64,000 nt of DNA from Helicobacter pylori (GTDB lineage Bacteria > Campylobacterota > Campylobacteria > Campylobacterales > Helicobacteraceae): NCBI RefSeq assembly GCF_001653475.1, contig NZ_CP011487.1, forward strand, positions 186,001 to 250,000, given 5' to 3'. The translations under genes and the position numbers were made by a program. The notes beneath the pieces are model-generated. The model made no database searches. It was not told where the DNA came from and saw only the letters and a list, made by a program, of their open reading frames with translations. This document shows positions 8,196-17,627 of the stretch, piece by piece; positions within the stretch are counted from its first letter, which is position 1, and each line of letters begins with the position of its first letter.

Positions 8196-10289
8196 TTAAT
8201 AAGCAAACACATAATTGAGGAAAAGGCTATACATCCTTCTGTATTCCAATTCAGCACCCATGAAAGAATAATAGCTGGTGTTAATGGTAGGGATTTTAAA
8301 GCCTAATTCAATGCCATGCTGAGCGGCATGATCGCTGTTTTTTTTCTTAGGCCTAGCGAGGTTCATTCTCAAGCCTAAATTGAATAAAAATTGGAAATTA
8401 GAAGTGCTGACATTAGCGTTATAAATGCCATTCATCATGGTCAAATTCACGAATTCAGAATTAAGCCACGAAGTCCCAGCTAACGCAAAGCCTCCAAAAA
8501 GCCCCACAGAGAGCTTGTTATTCTTGCCTAAAAAGTTGGTGTTTTTATCGTTAATGAAGTTATAAAGCGCATCCATGCCCACCCCATAAGTCCAAACATC
8601 AGAAGCCGAGTTGAAGAAATTAGATTTGATATAAGCATGGTTGTAATCAAAAAAGCCGTAATACCTTAACCCCCAATTCCTTTTTTTACCAAAAAATTGC
8701 TTATAGCCCATTTGCACGCCGATCCCGTTCATCGCGCCGTTATTGTTTTGAAAGTCAATCACGCCGATGCGCCTGAAGGGATTTTTGCCTAATTCTTGCC
8801 TGATGGCTTGGAGCTGGTTGTATTTGTTGGTATCCAAAGAATAAGTGAGCAGACCTTCTGGGGAATTGGGGTTTTGAGTTGAATGCGTCATGTTTTGAAG
8901 AGACTTAGCGTTAGGCAAGTGAGAAATACCGCTATTGATCGCTTTTGAGTCGTTCCCTAAAGTGTTAAGGGCTCCTTTAAAATCCAAAATGGTTTGAGCC
9001 AAAGCTTTCTCTTGATTGACCTGGTTGCCGTAATAAGCGGTGTGTTGCTCTAAAGATTTTAAAGTCTCTTCCACAAACGCGCAACCTGAACCCCAAGTGT
9101 TATTAGTGATCACACCAGCTGATCCTGCTTTACATTCTTCCAAATCCCCTTGAATAGGCCCTTGAATGCTGTGGAAATTGTTCGCAACTTGTTGGGCTAA
9201 GCTTAAAATCTCTGCTTGAGCGTTAGCTCTGTTGAGCATTTCTTGAGCGAAACTTTTGTCTTTAGAGGTGTAGGGGTTGAAATTGTCTGGTTGCTTGATT
9301 TGGGTATTTTCATTAGCGTTAAGCTGTTTGGTTTTTTCTAAAACGGCTTGAGCGTTTTTAATCATCTCATTAATAGCGTTAAAAGAAGGGCCAAAAATGT
9401 CCATCACATTCCCAGGCGTAGAGCTCAACCCCCACGCTTTACCGCCACTGCTCGTTTGCACATAGGGGTTTTGAGTGGTAAGGACTTGCATGATAGTAGC
9501 GGCTTGTTGCAAAAGGTATTCAGCGTCATTCTTGAATGAAAGTTGTATTGTAGGCGAGAAAGATGATCCGCCTGAATAATATTGCGGGACCTCAACTTCT
9601 TTTCCATCTTTCTTCTCATTATAATAATGCTCTATGATATTGTTTTGTGTAGTGGTCCTATAATTGGTTTGTTGTATGTTGGCTACCCCTGTTTTGGTCG
9701 TGTCATTCAAGGCAGGCATCCCACCCCCTTGATTTTGGTTTAAAGCGGTTTGGATAATTTGATAAGCTTGGTTGAGCTTTTGGTATTCGTCAATGGATAG
9801 AATACCACCTGGTCCTGTCCCATATGCTTGATTGCAAGTGGTGGTTGTCCCACGAAGGGCTGGTGTGTTACCAAACGATTGATAGCTTTGATTATCGGTA
9901 GGGCCAGGGCCACAGCCAATAAAAAGGGCTATGACTTGCCACATGCCCACGGCGGCATTGAGCGCTAAAGAGACGGCTTGATAGGCTGGGGAAGTGGTGG
10001 TAGCACTAGTGAGATTAATGGCGCTTGAGCTTAAATTACCAATCGCGCTCGTGATCGCGCTGGGAGTGCTGGCTTGAGTGACTAAGGAATTCAAGTAATT
10101 GTATTGGTTTAAAAGGTTGCTTAAGTTATCGTATCTGTCCGCAAGGTTTTGCAACGCTCCAGTGTTTTTAACTTTTTGAACCGCTTCACCGATTTGATAG
10201 CCCACGCTCATATAAAACCCGTCGTCTTCAGCCCTCGATAATGAAGCCATGAGAGAAAGAGAGAGCAAGAGAGATTTTTTGATTTTCAT
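8196..10289 (-). CDS. hopM: Hop-family outer membrane protein HopM
   Basis: A 697-residue outer-membrane protein. A 20-residue signal peptide (MKIKKSLLLSLSLMASLSRA) is followed by the family mature start EDDGFYMSVGYQIGEA. The C-terminal 200 residues have the alternating beta-strand pattern and end in the Hop signature YRRMYSLFLNYVFAY with terminal aromatic residue for BAM recognition. The central region (about 100-480) is Asn/Gln-rich and carries cysteines near 145-175 and 410-425 that probably form disulfide loops. Length and position match HopM (HP0227), which I recall has a near-identical paralogue, HopN, elsewhere. An interrupted CT-type repeat lies in the signal-peptide codons but the frame is intact. 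ATG start behind AAGGAG. Confidence 0.92.
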   Translation of the reverse strand: MKIKKSLLLSLSLMASLSRAEDDGFYMSVGYQIGEAVQKVKNTGALQNLADRYDNLSNLLNQYNYLNSLVTQASTPSAITSAIGNLSSSAINLTSATTTSPAYQAVSLALNAAVGMWQVIALFIGCGPGPTDNQSYQSFGNTPALRGTTTTCNQAYGTGPGGILSIDEYQKLNQAYQIIQTALNQNQGGGMPALNDTTKTGVANIQQTNYRTTTQNNIIEHYYNEKKDGKEVEVPQYYSGGSSFSPTIQLSFKNDAEYLLQQAATIMQVLTTQNPYVQTSSGGKAWGLSSTPGNVMDIFGPSFNAINEMIKNAQAVLEKTKQLNANENTQIKQPDNFNPYTSKDKSFAQEMLNRANAQAEILSLAQQVANNFHSIQGPIQGDLEECKAGSAGVITNNTWGSGCAFVEETLKSLEQHTAYYGNQVNQEKALAQTILDFKGALNTLGNDSKAINSGISHLPNAKSLQNMTHSTQNPNSPEGLLTYSLDTNKYNQLQAIRQELGKNPFRRIGVIDFQNNNGAMNGIGVQMGYKQFFGKKRNWGLRYYGFFDYNHAYIKSNFFNSASDVWTYGVGMDALYNFINDKNTNFLGKNNKLSVGLFGGFALAGTSWLNSEFVNLTMMNGIYNANVSTSNFQFLFNLGLRMNLARPKKKNSDHAAQHGIELGFKIPTINTSYYSFMGAELEYRRMYSLFLNYVFAY

Positions 10290-10357
10290 GTTTTCTCCTT
10301 TTAGTAGATTTTTGTTATTTCACATTCCCATGATAGTCATGTTTATGGAAATTCTGG

Positions 10358-10366
10358 ATTTTACCA
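10358..10366 (-). promoter_or_regulatory. extended -10 promoter of hopM
   Basis: On the minus strand TTTATGGTAAAAT gives TGgTAAAAT, an extended -10. The same TTTATGGTA core recurs upstream of hopA and HP0231. Start would be near 10352, leaving a leader of about 60 nt. Confidence 0.5.
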
Positions 10367-10403
10367 TAAATAATGTTATTCTTAACTTAAAATCTATATT
10401 TTG

Positions 10404-10415
10404 AAAAAAAAAAAA
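10404..10415. repeat. A12/T12 homopolymer between hopM and sulP
   Basis: Twelve A on the plus strand (T12 as read towards hopM), centred about 55-60 bp upstream of the presumed hopM start site. Tracts of this kind vary in length in H. pylori and tune outer-membrane-protein promoters (known for sabA and others). Confidence 0.7.
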
Positions 10416-10542
10416 CGCTTTTAAGTATTTTTTACAATAAAATATCATAGAGCTTGATTTAAGAAAAGGAATTTTATCGGGTTTGAAATTGGTTTTTAAA
10501 TCTTTGGTTACAATCAAGCCATTCTAATTGGGAAAGAAAGGC

Positions 10543-11700
10543 ATGTTTGAAAAGATACAAAAAGAATGGCTGAGCAACATTCAAAAAGATTTGTTGTCTG
10601 GTTTTGTGGTGGGGCTTTCTGTGATCCCAGAGACGGCCGGCTTTGCGATCATGGTGGGTTTAGATGTGGGCGTGGCGTTTTATACGACCTTTTATATGGC
10701 TTTTGTTTTGTCTCTTTTTGGGGCTAGAAAGGCGATGATTAGTGCAGCGGCCGGCTCAGTGGCGCTCATTTTAGTGGGTGTAGTTAAAAATTACGGGATT
10801 GAATACGCGGGCGTGGCGACTCTTATGGCAGGAATATTGCAAATTCTTTTAGGCTATTTGAAAATAGGGAATCTTTTGAGGTTTATCCCCCAATCAGTGA
10901 TGTATGGCTTTGTAAATGCGCTAGGCATTTTGCTTTTAATGGAGCAATTCAAATTCCTTGAAAACCAAAATTCAGGGGTGTTTATCTTGCTCGCTATTGG
11001 GATATTGATCATTTACCTCTTCCCTTTAATCACTAAAAAAATCCCCTCTAATTTGATTTGTATCCTTTTAGTGAGCGCAATCGCTTTAATTTTTGATACG
11101 CATGCGCCGAATTTAGGGAGCATTGAGCAAGGGGTTTCAGGCTTTCATTGCATCATTATCCCAAAAAATTTGGATTTTAAAATTTTGATAGGATTGTTGC
11201 CTTACGCTCTTTCTTTAGCGCTAGTGGGCACGATAGAAAGTTTATTGACCGCTAAAACTTTAGATATTATTTTAAAAGACGGCGTGAGCGATAAAAATAA
11301 AGAAACTAAAGCGCAAGGCTTGGGGAATATCATCTCAGGGCTTTTGGGGGGAATGACAGGGTGCGCTTTAGTGGGGCAGTCTATCATTAACGCAAAATCC
11401 GGGGCTAAAACCAGACTTTCTACTTTTTTTGCCGGCTTTTCTTTAATGGTGTTAGTGCTAGTGTTTAATGAATATGTGGTTAAGATCCCCATTGTGGCGG
11501 TTGTGGCGGTGATGGTGATGATTTCTTTCACCACTTTTAATTTCCAATCAATTATTAACATTAAAAAAATCAAGCTCTATGACACGCTGAACATGCTCTT
11601 AGTCGTGGCGGTGGTTTTATACACGCATAATTTAGCGATAGGGGTTGTGGTGGGGGTTTTAGTCAATGCGTTATGGATCAAATCTGAAGGGATTGCGTGA
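10543..11700 (+). CDS. SulP-family anion permease lacking the STAS domain
   Basis: A 385-residue integral membrane protein with about ten to twelve hydrophobic helices. The N-terminal part contains the SulP signature (LSGFVVGLSVIPETAGFAIMVGL, near residues 15-40) and the later SLLTAKTLD plus NIISGLLGGMTGCALVGQS block around 230-275. Typical SulP transporters are about 550 residues with a cytoplasmic STAS domain; here the frame stops directly after the last membrane helix. Start is assigned to ATG 10543, with GGAAAG at 10530-10535; the in-frame TTG 10528 lacks a ribosome-binding site. Corresponds to HP0228; substrate (sulfate, bicarbonate or other) unproven. Confidence 0.85.
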   Translation: MFEKIQKEWLSNIQKDLLSGFVVGLSVIPETAGFAIMVGLDVGVAFYTTFYMAFVLSLFGARKAMISAAAGSVALILVGVVKNYGIEYAGVATLMAGILQILLGYLKIGNLLRFIPQSVMYGFVNALGILLLMEQFKFLENQNSGVFILLAIGILIIYLFPLITKKIPSNLICILLVSAIALIFDTHAPNLGSIEQGVSGFHCIIIPKNLDFKILIGLLPYALSLALVGTIESLLTAKTLDIILKDGVSDKNKETKAQGLGNIISGLLGGMTGCALVGQSIINAKSGAKTRLSTFFAGFSLMVLVLVFNEYVVKIPIVAVVAVMVMISFTTFNFQSIINIKKIKLYDTLNMLLVVAVVLYTHNLAIGVVVGVLVNALWIKSEGIA

Positions 11701-11742
11701 AATTTTATTGCTATAAAAAAGAAAAAAGATGGGTTAAAAGTA

Positions 11743-11817
11743 TGGCTCCAGATGTAGGATTCGAACCTACGACCAAGCGGTTAACAGCCGCCTACTCTAC
11801 CGCTGAGCTAATCTGGA
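11743..11817 (-). tRNA. tRNA-Asn (GTT)
   Basis: The reverse complement folds into a standard cloverleaf: acceptor TCCAGAT/ATCTGGA, D-arm GCTC...GAGT, anticodon loop CTGTTAA (anticodon GTT), T-arm GTAGG-TTCGAAT-CCTAC, and an encoded CCA end. 75 nt including CCA. Confidence 0.98.
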
Positions 11818-11944
11818 ATTTCGCTCAAAAATGAAAAGAAATTTTAGTGTGTTTTTTGTAAAAAGTCAAGTAAAATGATGCCGTTATTCATTGAGAGCCA
11901 AAAAGTTGGCTTTGTCCTCACTAGTGATGAGAACAGATTCAATA

Positions 11945-13402
11945 TCAATAAGCCAAAACATAATTGAAATACACGCTATAAAGTCTTCGGTATGCCAATT
12001 TAGCGCCCATGAAAGAATAGTAATTCGTGTTGATGGTGGGGATTTTCACGCCTAATTCAACGCCATGGTGAATCCCTTGAAGCCTTAAACCGGTATTGAA
12101 TAAGAATTGGAAATTGGTGTTGTTGGTTTTGGCGTTGTAGCTGCTGGCTTTTAAGTTCGCAGATTGATTGTTAAGCCATGTCGTGCCTGCTAGAGCGATG
12201 CCTCCAAAAATGCCAAAAGAGACTTTGCGGTTTTGATTGGATCCGCCATTGATGAAATTCAATAAAAGATCACTGCCTGCACCATAAGTGAAAACATTAG
12301 AAGCGGAGTTAAAAAAGTTGGATTTGATATAGGCATGGTTGTAATCAAAAAAGGCATAATACCGAATCCCAAAAAATTTACTTTTCCCGAAGAATTGCTT
12401 ATAGCCTAATTGCACGCCCACGCCGTTCATCGCTCCGTTATTGCTTTGAGAGTTAATCAAACCCACGCTTCTGAAAGGGTTATGGCCAAACTCTTTGGTG
12501 GTGGTTTGGAATTGAGAATATTTAGTTTCGTTAAGAGAATAACTATAGCTAGACCTGCTCACCAAACCTTGAAACCCTTTAGAATTAGGCGTTTTTTGAA
12601 TGGCGTTATAGATGGTTTCTAAATTGTCCCCTTTGAGGTAAGAAATAGTGTCGTTAATAACGCTTGACACTTGATTAAGGTTTTGATTGAAATCAGCGTT
12701 GCTAAAGGCGTTTTGTTGGTTTGCGCCTTGGCTTGGGTCGGTTCTTCTAAATTGCTCGTCGGCTTTTTTAGCGCTATCAATCATGCTAGTGATAGCGTTA
12801 AAGGTGTTGCCAAAAATATTGCATGCGTTCCCGCTTGCATTAATGCCCCATGGTTTGCCATTGCCCCCGTCTATCCCTGGGCATTGGCTTTGAAGGGTGT
12901 TAATAATGGTTTTGGCGTCATCCAAAAGTTTTGAGGCGTCATTATCAATGGTGGTATTATTGTTGGCTGCATTTTTATTTTCTAAGGTATTTTGGAGCAG
13001 TTGAGAAGTTGCTTTGAGTTTTTCGTATTCGCTAGAAGACAGCGAGTTATTGGCTAAATTAGAGGCTATGACTTGCCACATGCCCACCGCAGAGCTGAGC
13101 GCTGAAGACACGGCTTCTTTAGCGGTATTAGGGGCCGTTTTTAATCTACTAGCGCTCTCTTTTAGATTATTAATCGCTTGAGCGGTGCTTGAATCAGTGT
13201 TAGAAGCCGTTTGTTTGAGTTCGTTATAGCGGGTTAAAAGATTGTTTAAATTTTCGTAAGCGTTGGAGACTTTTTGGATTTCGCCGGTGTTTTTCACCAT
13301 TTGAGCGGCTTCGCCGATTTGATAGCCCACGCTCATAAAAACGCCGTCATCTTCAGCAAGGAGCGATGAAACCATAAGAGAAAGTAAAATCGTTTTTTTC
13401 AT
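11945..13402 (-). CDS. hopA: Hop-family porin HopA
   Basis: A 485-residue outer-membrane protein of the porin-type Hops. Signal peptide MKKTILLSLMVSSLLA is followed by EDDGVFMSVGYQIGEA. The middle is rich in Asn, Ser and Ala with two closely spaced cysteines (QCPGIDG, NACNIFG, about 183-203), and the C-terminal barrel half ends YRRLYSVYFNYVLAY. It is strongly similar to HopM in the last 200 residues (KQFFGK, YYAFFDYNHAYIKSNFFNSAS). Corresponds to HP0229. The gene is alone on the minus strand between tRNA-Asn and kdsB, with its own extended -10 and AAGGAA ribosome-binding site. Confidence 0.92.
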   Translation of the reverse strand: MKKTILLSLMVSSLLAEDDGVFMSVGYQIGEAAQMVKNTGEIQKVSNAYENLNNLLTRYNELKQTASNTDSSTAQAINNLKESASRLKTAPNTAKEAVSSALSSAVGMWQVIASNLANNSLSSSEYEKLKATSQLLQNTLENKNAANNNTTIDNDASKLLDDAKTIINTLQSQCPGIDGGNGKPWGINASGNACNIFGNTFNAITSMIDSAKKADEQFRRTDPSQGANQQNAFSNADFNQNLNQVSSVINDTISYLKGDNLETIYNAIQKTPNSKGFQGLVSRSSYSYSLNETKYSQFQTTTKEFGHNPFRSVGLINSQSNNGAMNGVGVQLGYKQFFGKSKFFGIRYYAFFDYNHAYIKSNFFNSASNVFTYGAGSDLLLNFINGGSNQNRKVSFGIFGGIALAGTTWLNNQSANLKASSYNAKTNNTNFQFLFNTGLRLQGIHHGVELGVKIPTINTNYYSFMGAKLAYRRLYSVYFNYVLAY

Positions 13403-13474
13403 AAAATGTTCCTTAAAGTAATGTTCTGTTTGTAAAATCGTATCAAATTAAAACTTTATTTACAATGTGTTTAA

Positions 13475-13483
13475 AGTATACCA
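13475..13483 (-). promoter_or_regulatory. extended -10 promoter of hopA
   Basis: On the minus strand TTTATGGTATACT contains TGgTATACT, an extended -10 element. Transcription would start near 13468, leaving a leader of about 65 nt. Confidence 0.55.
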
Positions 13484-13596
13484 TAAATCTAATTAAATTT
13501 TTAATAAAATTCAGCAAAAATTAACCAATTTTGCTTTTTTTTGGATTTAAAAAGAGGTTTTGATGGTGAAAGATGTTTGAGTATTTTTTTTAAATT

Positions 13597-14328
13597 TTAC
13601 CAATCAAGGGGATTGGGGCTAAAAATTTTCAAAGCGTTTTGCAAATCTTCTTTGGTGTCAATGCCCACGCTTTCACTTTGAACGATTTTCACTGCAATCT
13701 TTTTTTGATAATACAAAGCCCTTAATTGCTCTAATTTTTCCAGTTCCTCTAAAACGCAAGGTTTTAAAGTGCATAATTCTTCTAATATTTCTTTATTGTG
13801 GAAGCCATAAATACCGATATGCCCTAAAAGGGGGGTTTGGCGTTTCATATCAGCGTCTCGTAAAAAGGGGATAAGGGAGCGCGAAAAATACAAGGCGTTA
13901 TTGTGATAATCTAAAACCACCTTGACTAAATTAGGGCTTTTGGCTTGCTCTTCATCAATGACTTTAGCGCAAGTTGCCATGAAAGGGGCGTTTTTGGTGG
14001 CTTCTAATAACGCTAAAATGACTTCTTTTTCTAAAAAAGGCTCATCGCCTTGCAGGTTTAAAACCCTTTCATCGTTTTTTAACCCTAAAATTTGCGCCGC
14101 TTCCAAACAGCGTTCTGTGCCGCTATTATGGTGTTTGGAGGTTAGCAGTGCTTTAATGTGGAATTTTTGGCATGTTTGCATGATGCTTTCATCATCGCAA
14201 GCGACTACGCATTCATCTACCAGATTCGCATTTTTAGCGCAACGCACTACCATAGGCAAGCCAAAAATATCTTCTAGCACTTTATTCTCAAAACGACTGG
14301 ATTTTAATCTAGCAGGAATGATAATCAT
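13597..14328 (-). CDS. kdsB: 3-deoxy-manno-octulosonate (Kdo) cytidylyltransferase KdsB
   Basis: A 243-residue nucleotidyltransferase that activates Kdo as CMP-Kdo for the LPS inner core. Conserved blocks visible are [17 protein letters not shown] (nucleotide-binding loop at the N-terminus), VACDDESI, the GTERC segment, LQGDEPFL (about 95-102) and, near the C-terminus, VGIDTKEDL. Length is normal. It acts in the cytoplasm; Kdo is then used by transferases upstream of the WaaC heptosyltransferase found later in this window. It is divergent from the HP0231 gene. ATG start behind AAGG. Confidence 0.95.
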   Translation of the reverse strand: MIIIPARLKSSRFENKVLEDIFGLPMVVRCAKNANLVDECVVACDDESIMQTCQKFHIKALLTSKHHNSGTERCLEAAQILGLKNDERVLNLQGDEPFLEKEVILALLEATKNAPFMATCAKVIDEEQAKSPNLVKVVLDYHNNALYFSRSLIPFLRDADMKRQTPLLGHIGIYGFHNKEILEELCTLKPCVLEELEKLEQLRALYYQKKIAVKIVQSESVGIDTKEDLQNALKIFSPNPLDW

Positions 14329-14369
14329 CTTTAAACCTTTTTAAGCCTTATGAAAATAGGGGATTTTTA

Positions 14370-14378
14370 TGGTATTAT
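14370..14378 (+). promoter_or_regulatory. extended -10 promoter of the HP0231-type operon
   Basis: TTTTTATGGTATTAT contains TGgTATTAT; transcription would begin near 14385 and leave a leader of about 55 nt before ATG 14441. Confidence 0.5.
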
Positions 14379-14440
14379 ACCCATTAAAAGCTTATTCCTT
14401 TTATTGTAAGGGTTTAGGCTGTTGAACTTTAGGAGTTTTA

Positions 14441-15238
14441 ATGATGTTAAGAGCGAGCGTGTTGAGTGCATTACTTCTTGTAGGCTTAGGGGCAGCCCCT
14501 AAACATTCAGCTTCGGCTAATGACAAACGGATGCAGGATAATTTAGTGAGCGTGATTGAAAAACAGACCAATAAAAAGGTGCGTGTTTTAGAAATCAAAC
14601 CTTTAAAATCCAGCCAGGATTTGAAAATCGTGGTGGTAGAAGACCCAGACACTAAATACAATATCCCGCTTGTGGTGAGTAAGGATGGTAATTTAATCAT
14701 AGGTCTTAGCAATATCTTTTTTAGCAATAAAAGCGATGATGTGCAATTAGTCGCAGAAACCAATCAAAAAGTCCAAGCCCTTAACGCCACCCAACAAAAT
14801 AGCGCGAAATTGAACGCTATTTTTAACGAAATACCGGCTGATTATGTGATAGAGTTGCCCTCTACTAAGGCTGAAAATAAGGATAAAATCCTTTATATTG
14901 TCTCTGATCCCATGTGCCCGCATTGCCAAAAAGAGCTCACTAAACTCAGGGATCACTTGAAAGAAAACACCGTGAGAATGGTTGTAGTGGGGTGGCTTGG
15001 GGTCAATTCAGCTAAAAAAGCGGCTTTGATCCAAGAAGAAATGGCGCAAGCTAGGGCTAAGGGAGCGAGCGTGGAAGATAAAATCTCTATTCTTGAAAAG
15101 ATTTATTCCACCCAATACGATATTAACGCTCAAAAAGAGCCTGAAGATTTACGCACTAAAGTGGAAAATACCACTAAAAAGATTTTTGAATCGGGCGTAA
15201 TTAAGGGCGTGCCTTTCTTGTATCATTATAAGGCATGA
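14441..15238 (+). CDS. dsbK: periplasmic thiol:disulfide oxidoreductase HP0231 (DsbK/DsbG-like)
   Basis: A 265-residue exported thioredoxin-fold protein. An N-terminal signal segment (VLSALLLVGLG) is followed by a cystatin-like dimerisation region (about 30-110) and the thioredoxin domain with the active site DPMCPHCQKEL (CPHC). The cis-proline loop is at the C-terminus, KGVPFLYHY. The CPHC motif matches DsbA although the fold is DsbG/C-like; from memory the H. pylori protein is a dimeric oxidase that makes disulfides in the periplasm, HcpE among its substrates. ATG 14441 behind AGGAG (14444 is an alternative). It starts a plus-strand run with the next three genes. Confidence 0.93.
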   Translation: MMLRASVLSALLLVGLGAAPKHSASANDKRMQDNLVSVIEKQTNKKVRVLEIKPLKSSQDLKIVVVEDPDTKYNIPLVVSKDGNLIIGLSNIFFSNKSDDVQLVAETNQKVQALNATQQNSAKLNAIFNEIPADYVIELPSTKAENKDKILYIVSDPMCPHCQKELTKLRDHLKENTVRMVVVGWLGVNSAKKAALIQEEMAQARAKGASVEDKISILEKIYSTQYDINAQKEPEDLRTKVENTTKKIFESGVIKGVPFLYHYKA

Positions 15239-15253
15239 TATAAGGCTACTCTC

Positions 15254-15901
15254 ATGAAAAAACCCTACAGAAAGATTTCTGATTATGCGATCGTGGGTGG
15301 TTTGAGCGCGTTGGTGATGGTGAGCATTGTGGGGTGTAAGAGCAATGCCGATGACAAACCAAAAGAGCAAAGCTCTTTAAGTCAAAGCGTTCAAAAAGGC
15401 GCATTTGTGATTTTAGAAGAGCAAAAGGATAAATCTTACAAGGTTGTTGAAGAATACCCCAGTTCAAGAACCCACATTATAGTGCGCGATTTGCAAGGCA
15501 ATGAACGCGTGTTAAGCAATGAAGAGATTCAAAAGCTCATCAAAGAAGAAGAAGCCAAAATTGATAACGGCACGAGCAAGCTTGTCCAGCCTAATAATGG
15601 AGGGAGTAATGAAAACTCAGGCTTTGGCTTGGGGAGCGCAATTTTAGGGAGTGCAGCGGGGGCGATTTTAGGGAGTTATATTGGCAATAAGCTTTTCAAT
15701 AACCCTAATTATCAGCAAAACGCCCAACGGACCTATAAATCCCCACAAGCTTACCAACGCTCTCAAAATTCCTTTTCTAAAAGTGCGCCCAGTGCTTCAA
15801 GCATGGGCGGAGCGAGTAGGGGACAGAGCGGGTTTTTTGGCTCTAGTAGGCCTACTAGTTCGCCTGCGGTAAGCTCTGGGACAAGGGGCTTTAATTCATA
15901 A
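15254..15901 (+). CDS. UPF0323-family lipoprotein (HP0232)
   Basis: A 215-residue lipoprotein. A positively charged N-terminus and hydrophobic stretch end in a lipobox-like SIVGC (Cys28). A globular segment with repeated Lys/Glu follows, then a glycine-rich hydrophobic patch ([24 protein letters not shown], about 120-143, glycine-zipper-like) and a Ser/Gln/Gly-rich low-complexity tail. The family is typical of Campylobacter and Helicobacter. Its function is not established. The glycine zipper suggests membrane insertion or oligomerisation. The start lies 15 bp after the HP0231 stop; it probably shares that transcript. Confidence 0.82.
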   Translation: MKKPYRKISDYAIVGGLSALVMVSIVGCKSNADDKPKEQSSLSQSVQKGAFVILEEQKDKSYKVVEEYPSSRTHIIVRDLQGNERVLSNEEIQKLIKEEEAKIDNGTSKLVQPNNGGSNENSGFGLGSAILGSAAGAILGSYIGNKLFNNPNYQQNAQRTYKSPQAYQRSQNSFSKSAPSASSMGGASRGQSGFFGSSRPTSSPAVSSGTRGFNS

Positions 15902-15924
15902 TTTAATCTATTCAAGGCTAAAAA

Positions 15925-17097
15925 ATGCAAGTGATTCCTTTAAAACCTTTAGACAATAAGACCTTAGAAGAAATCGGCTTAGATTGGCACACTAATGACG
16001 ACATGTCATCTTATATCGCTGATGAAATGGTGGTTGTTTCTCAAAAAGAAGCGGACGCTTATTATGACGCTTGTAATGAGCTTTATGACATGTTTGTAGA
16101 GACGGCTGAAGAGGCCATTAAAAACGATCGCTTTTTTGAATTGGATATTCCTAACGCGCTCATTCCTATGATCAAACAGAGTTTTGAAGAAGAAGTGCAT
16201 TGGCATATTTACGGGCGTTTTGATTTAGCTGGGGGGCTTGATGGCAAGCCTATTAAATTGCTGGAATTTAACGCTGATACCCCCACCATGCTCTATGAAA
16301 CTGCGGTGGTTCAATGGGCGTTACTCAAAGCGAATGGCTATGATGAAAACAAGCAATTCAATAACCTTTATGAAGCGCTTGGCGAGAATTTTAAACGCAT
16401 GGTAACTTTAGGCGAAGACACGAGCCGTTTTGAGGAAATGTATGAGGGGTGGAAAATCCTTTTTTCAAGCGTTAGGGGGAATATTGAAGAAGAGCGCACC
16501 ATGCGTTTTTTGCAAGACGCTGCTCAGAGCGTGGGGTTTGAAACGGATTTTTCTTACATTGATGAGGTGGAATTTAATGCAGAAGAGGGCGTGTTTAAAA
16601 ACGGCTTGAATTATGAGTTTTTATTCAAACTAATCCCATGGGAAAATATCGCTATTGATGAACCAGAATTAGCTCTTTTGATGCAAAGCATGATGGAAAA
16701 TAAAAACACGATTTTTTTAAACCCCGCTTACACGATCCTTTTCCAATCCAAGCGTTTTTTAAAACTTTTATGGGACAGATACCCCAACCACCCCTTATTG
16801 TTAGAAACGAGCTATGAACCTTTAGCCAATAAAAAGCAAATCAAAAAAGTGGCTTTTGGTAGGGAAGGGGCGAATAGTGAAATCTTTGAAGCTTCCATGC
16901 AATCGCTTTTAAAGACGGACGGCGTTTATTCTAACCACAAACCCGTTTATCAAGAGTTTTACGAGCTCAATTCGCATAATGGGTTGTATTATCAGCCTAA
17001 TGTGTTTTTTGCTTATGAATCTTGCGCGCTAGGGTTTAGAAAAGGGGGGTTGATCTTGGATAATTTTTCTAAATTCGTGAGCCACAGATTGCAATAA
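15925..17097 (+). CDS. glutathionylspermidine synthase-like ATP-grasp protein (HP0233)
   Basis: A 390-residue protein of the GSP-synthase C-domain family, recognised from WHIYGRFDLAGGLDGKPIKLLEFNADTPT (the acid-rich ADP/Mg site, about 92-120), the LWDRYPNHPLLLETSY segment and the C-terminal VFFAYESCALGFR. It lacks the amidase domain of E. coli Gsp. The family forms C-N bonds between carboxylates and amines in ATP-dependent fashion, but Helicobacter is not known to make glutathionylspermidine, so the substrate is open. The pairing of this gene with the UPF0323 lipoprotein is, as I recall, conserved in Campylobacter. ATG 15925; the next gene overlaps its stop. Confidence 0.82.
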   Translation: MQVIPLKPLDNKTLEEIGLDWHTNDDMSSYIADEMVVVSQKEADAYYDACNELYDMFVETAEEAIKNDRFFELDIPNALIPMIKQSFEEEVHWHIYGRFDLAGGLDGKPIKLLEFNADTPTMLYETAVVQWALLKANGYDENKQFNNLYEALGENFKRMVTLGEDTSRFEEMYEGWKILFSSVRGNIEEERTMRFLQDAAQSVGFETDFSYIDEVEFNAEEGVFKNGLNYEFLFKLIPWENIAIDEPELALLMQSMMENKNTIFLNPAYTILFQSKRFLKLLWDRYPNHPLLLETSYEPLANKKQIKKVAFGREGANSEIFEASMQSLLKTDGVYSNHKPVYQEFYELNSHNGLYYQPNVFFAYESCALGFRKGGLILDNFSKFVSHRLQ

Positions 17098-17627
17098 TGG
17101 CTGCAATGATGCGTTATTTCCACATCTATGCGACCACTTTTTTCTTCCCTTTGGCACTTCTTTTTGCGGTTAGCGGGCTTTCGTTGCTCTTTGGGGTGCG
17201 CCAAGACACTGGCGCTAAGATCAAAGAGTGGGTTTTAGAAAAATCCTTAAAAAAAGAAGAACGATTGGATTTTTTAAAAGACTTTCTAAAACAAAACCAT
17301 ATCGCTATGCCTAAAAAGATAGAGCCCAGAGAGCATAGGGGAGCGTTGGTTATTGGCACGCCTTTGTATGAAATCAACCTTGAAACTCAAGGCACTCAAA
17401 CAAAAATCAAAACCATTGAAAGGGGCTTTTTAGGTGCGCTCATCATGCTGCATAAGGCTAAGGTGGGCGTGGTGTTTAAGGCGCTTTTGGGGATTTTTTG
17501 CGTGTTTTTATTGCTGTTTTATTTGAGCGCGTTTTTAATGGTGGCTTTTAAGGACACTAAACGCATGTTTGTAAGCGTTTTGATAGGGAGTGTGGTGTTT
17601 TTTACAGCGATCTATTGGTCTTTGTAG
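17097..17627 (+). CDS. PepSY-like small integral membrane protein (HP0234)
   Basis: A 176-residue protein with a transmembrane helix near residues 12-32, a hydrophilic middle (about 35-115) that includes a PepSY-like stretch, and two more helices at about 122-144 and 155-175. The arrangement resembles PepSY_TM proteins. It overlaps the previous stop (TAATGG), so it is translationally coupled to the GSP-synthase-like gene. The ATG codons at 17106 and 17109 are alternative starts. Function unknown. Confidence 0.75.
   Translation: MAAMMRYFHIYATTFFFPLALLFAVSGLSLLFGVRQDTGAKIKEWVLEKSLKKEERLDFLKDFLKQNHIAMPKKIEPREHRGALVIGTPLYEINLETQGTQTKIKTIERGFLGALIMLHKAKVGVVFKALLGIFCVFLLLFYLSAFLMVAFKDTKRMFVSVLIGSVVFFTAIYWSL

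Noticed and set aside
10251..10274. CT/AG dinucleotide repeat in the hopM signal-peptide codons
   Set aside because: The repeat is interrupted several times and the frame is intact, so it is not a strong phase-variation switch like that of hopZ.
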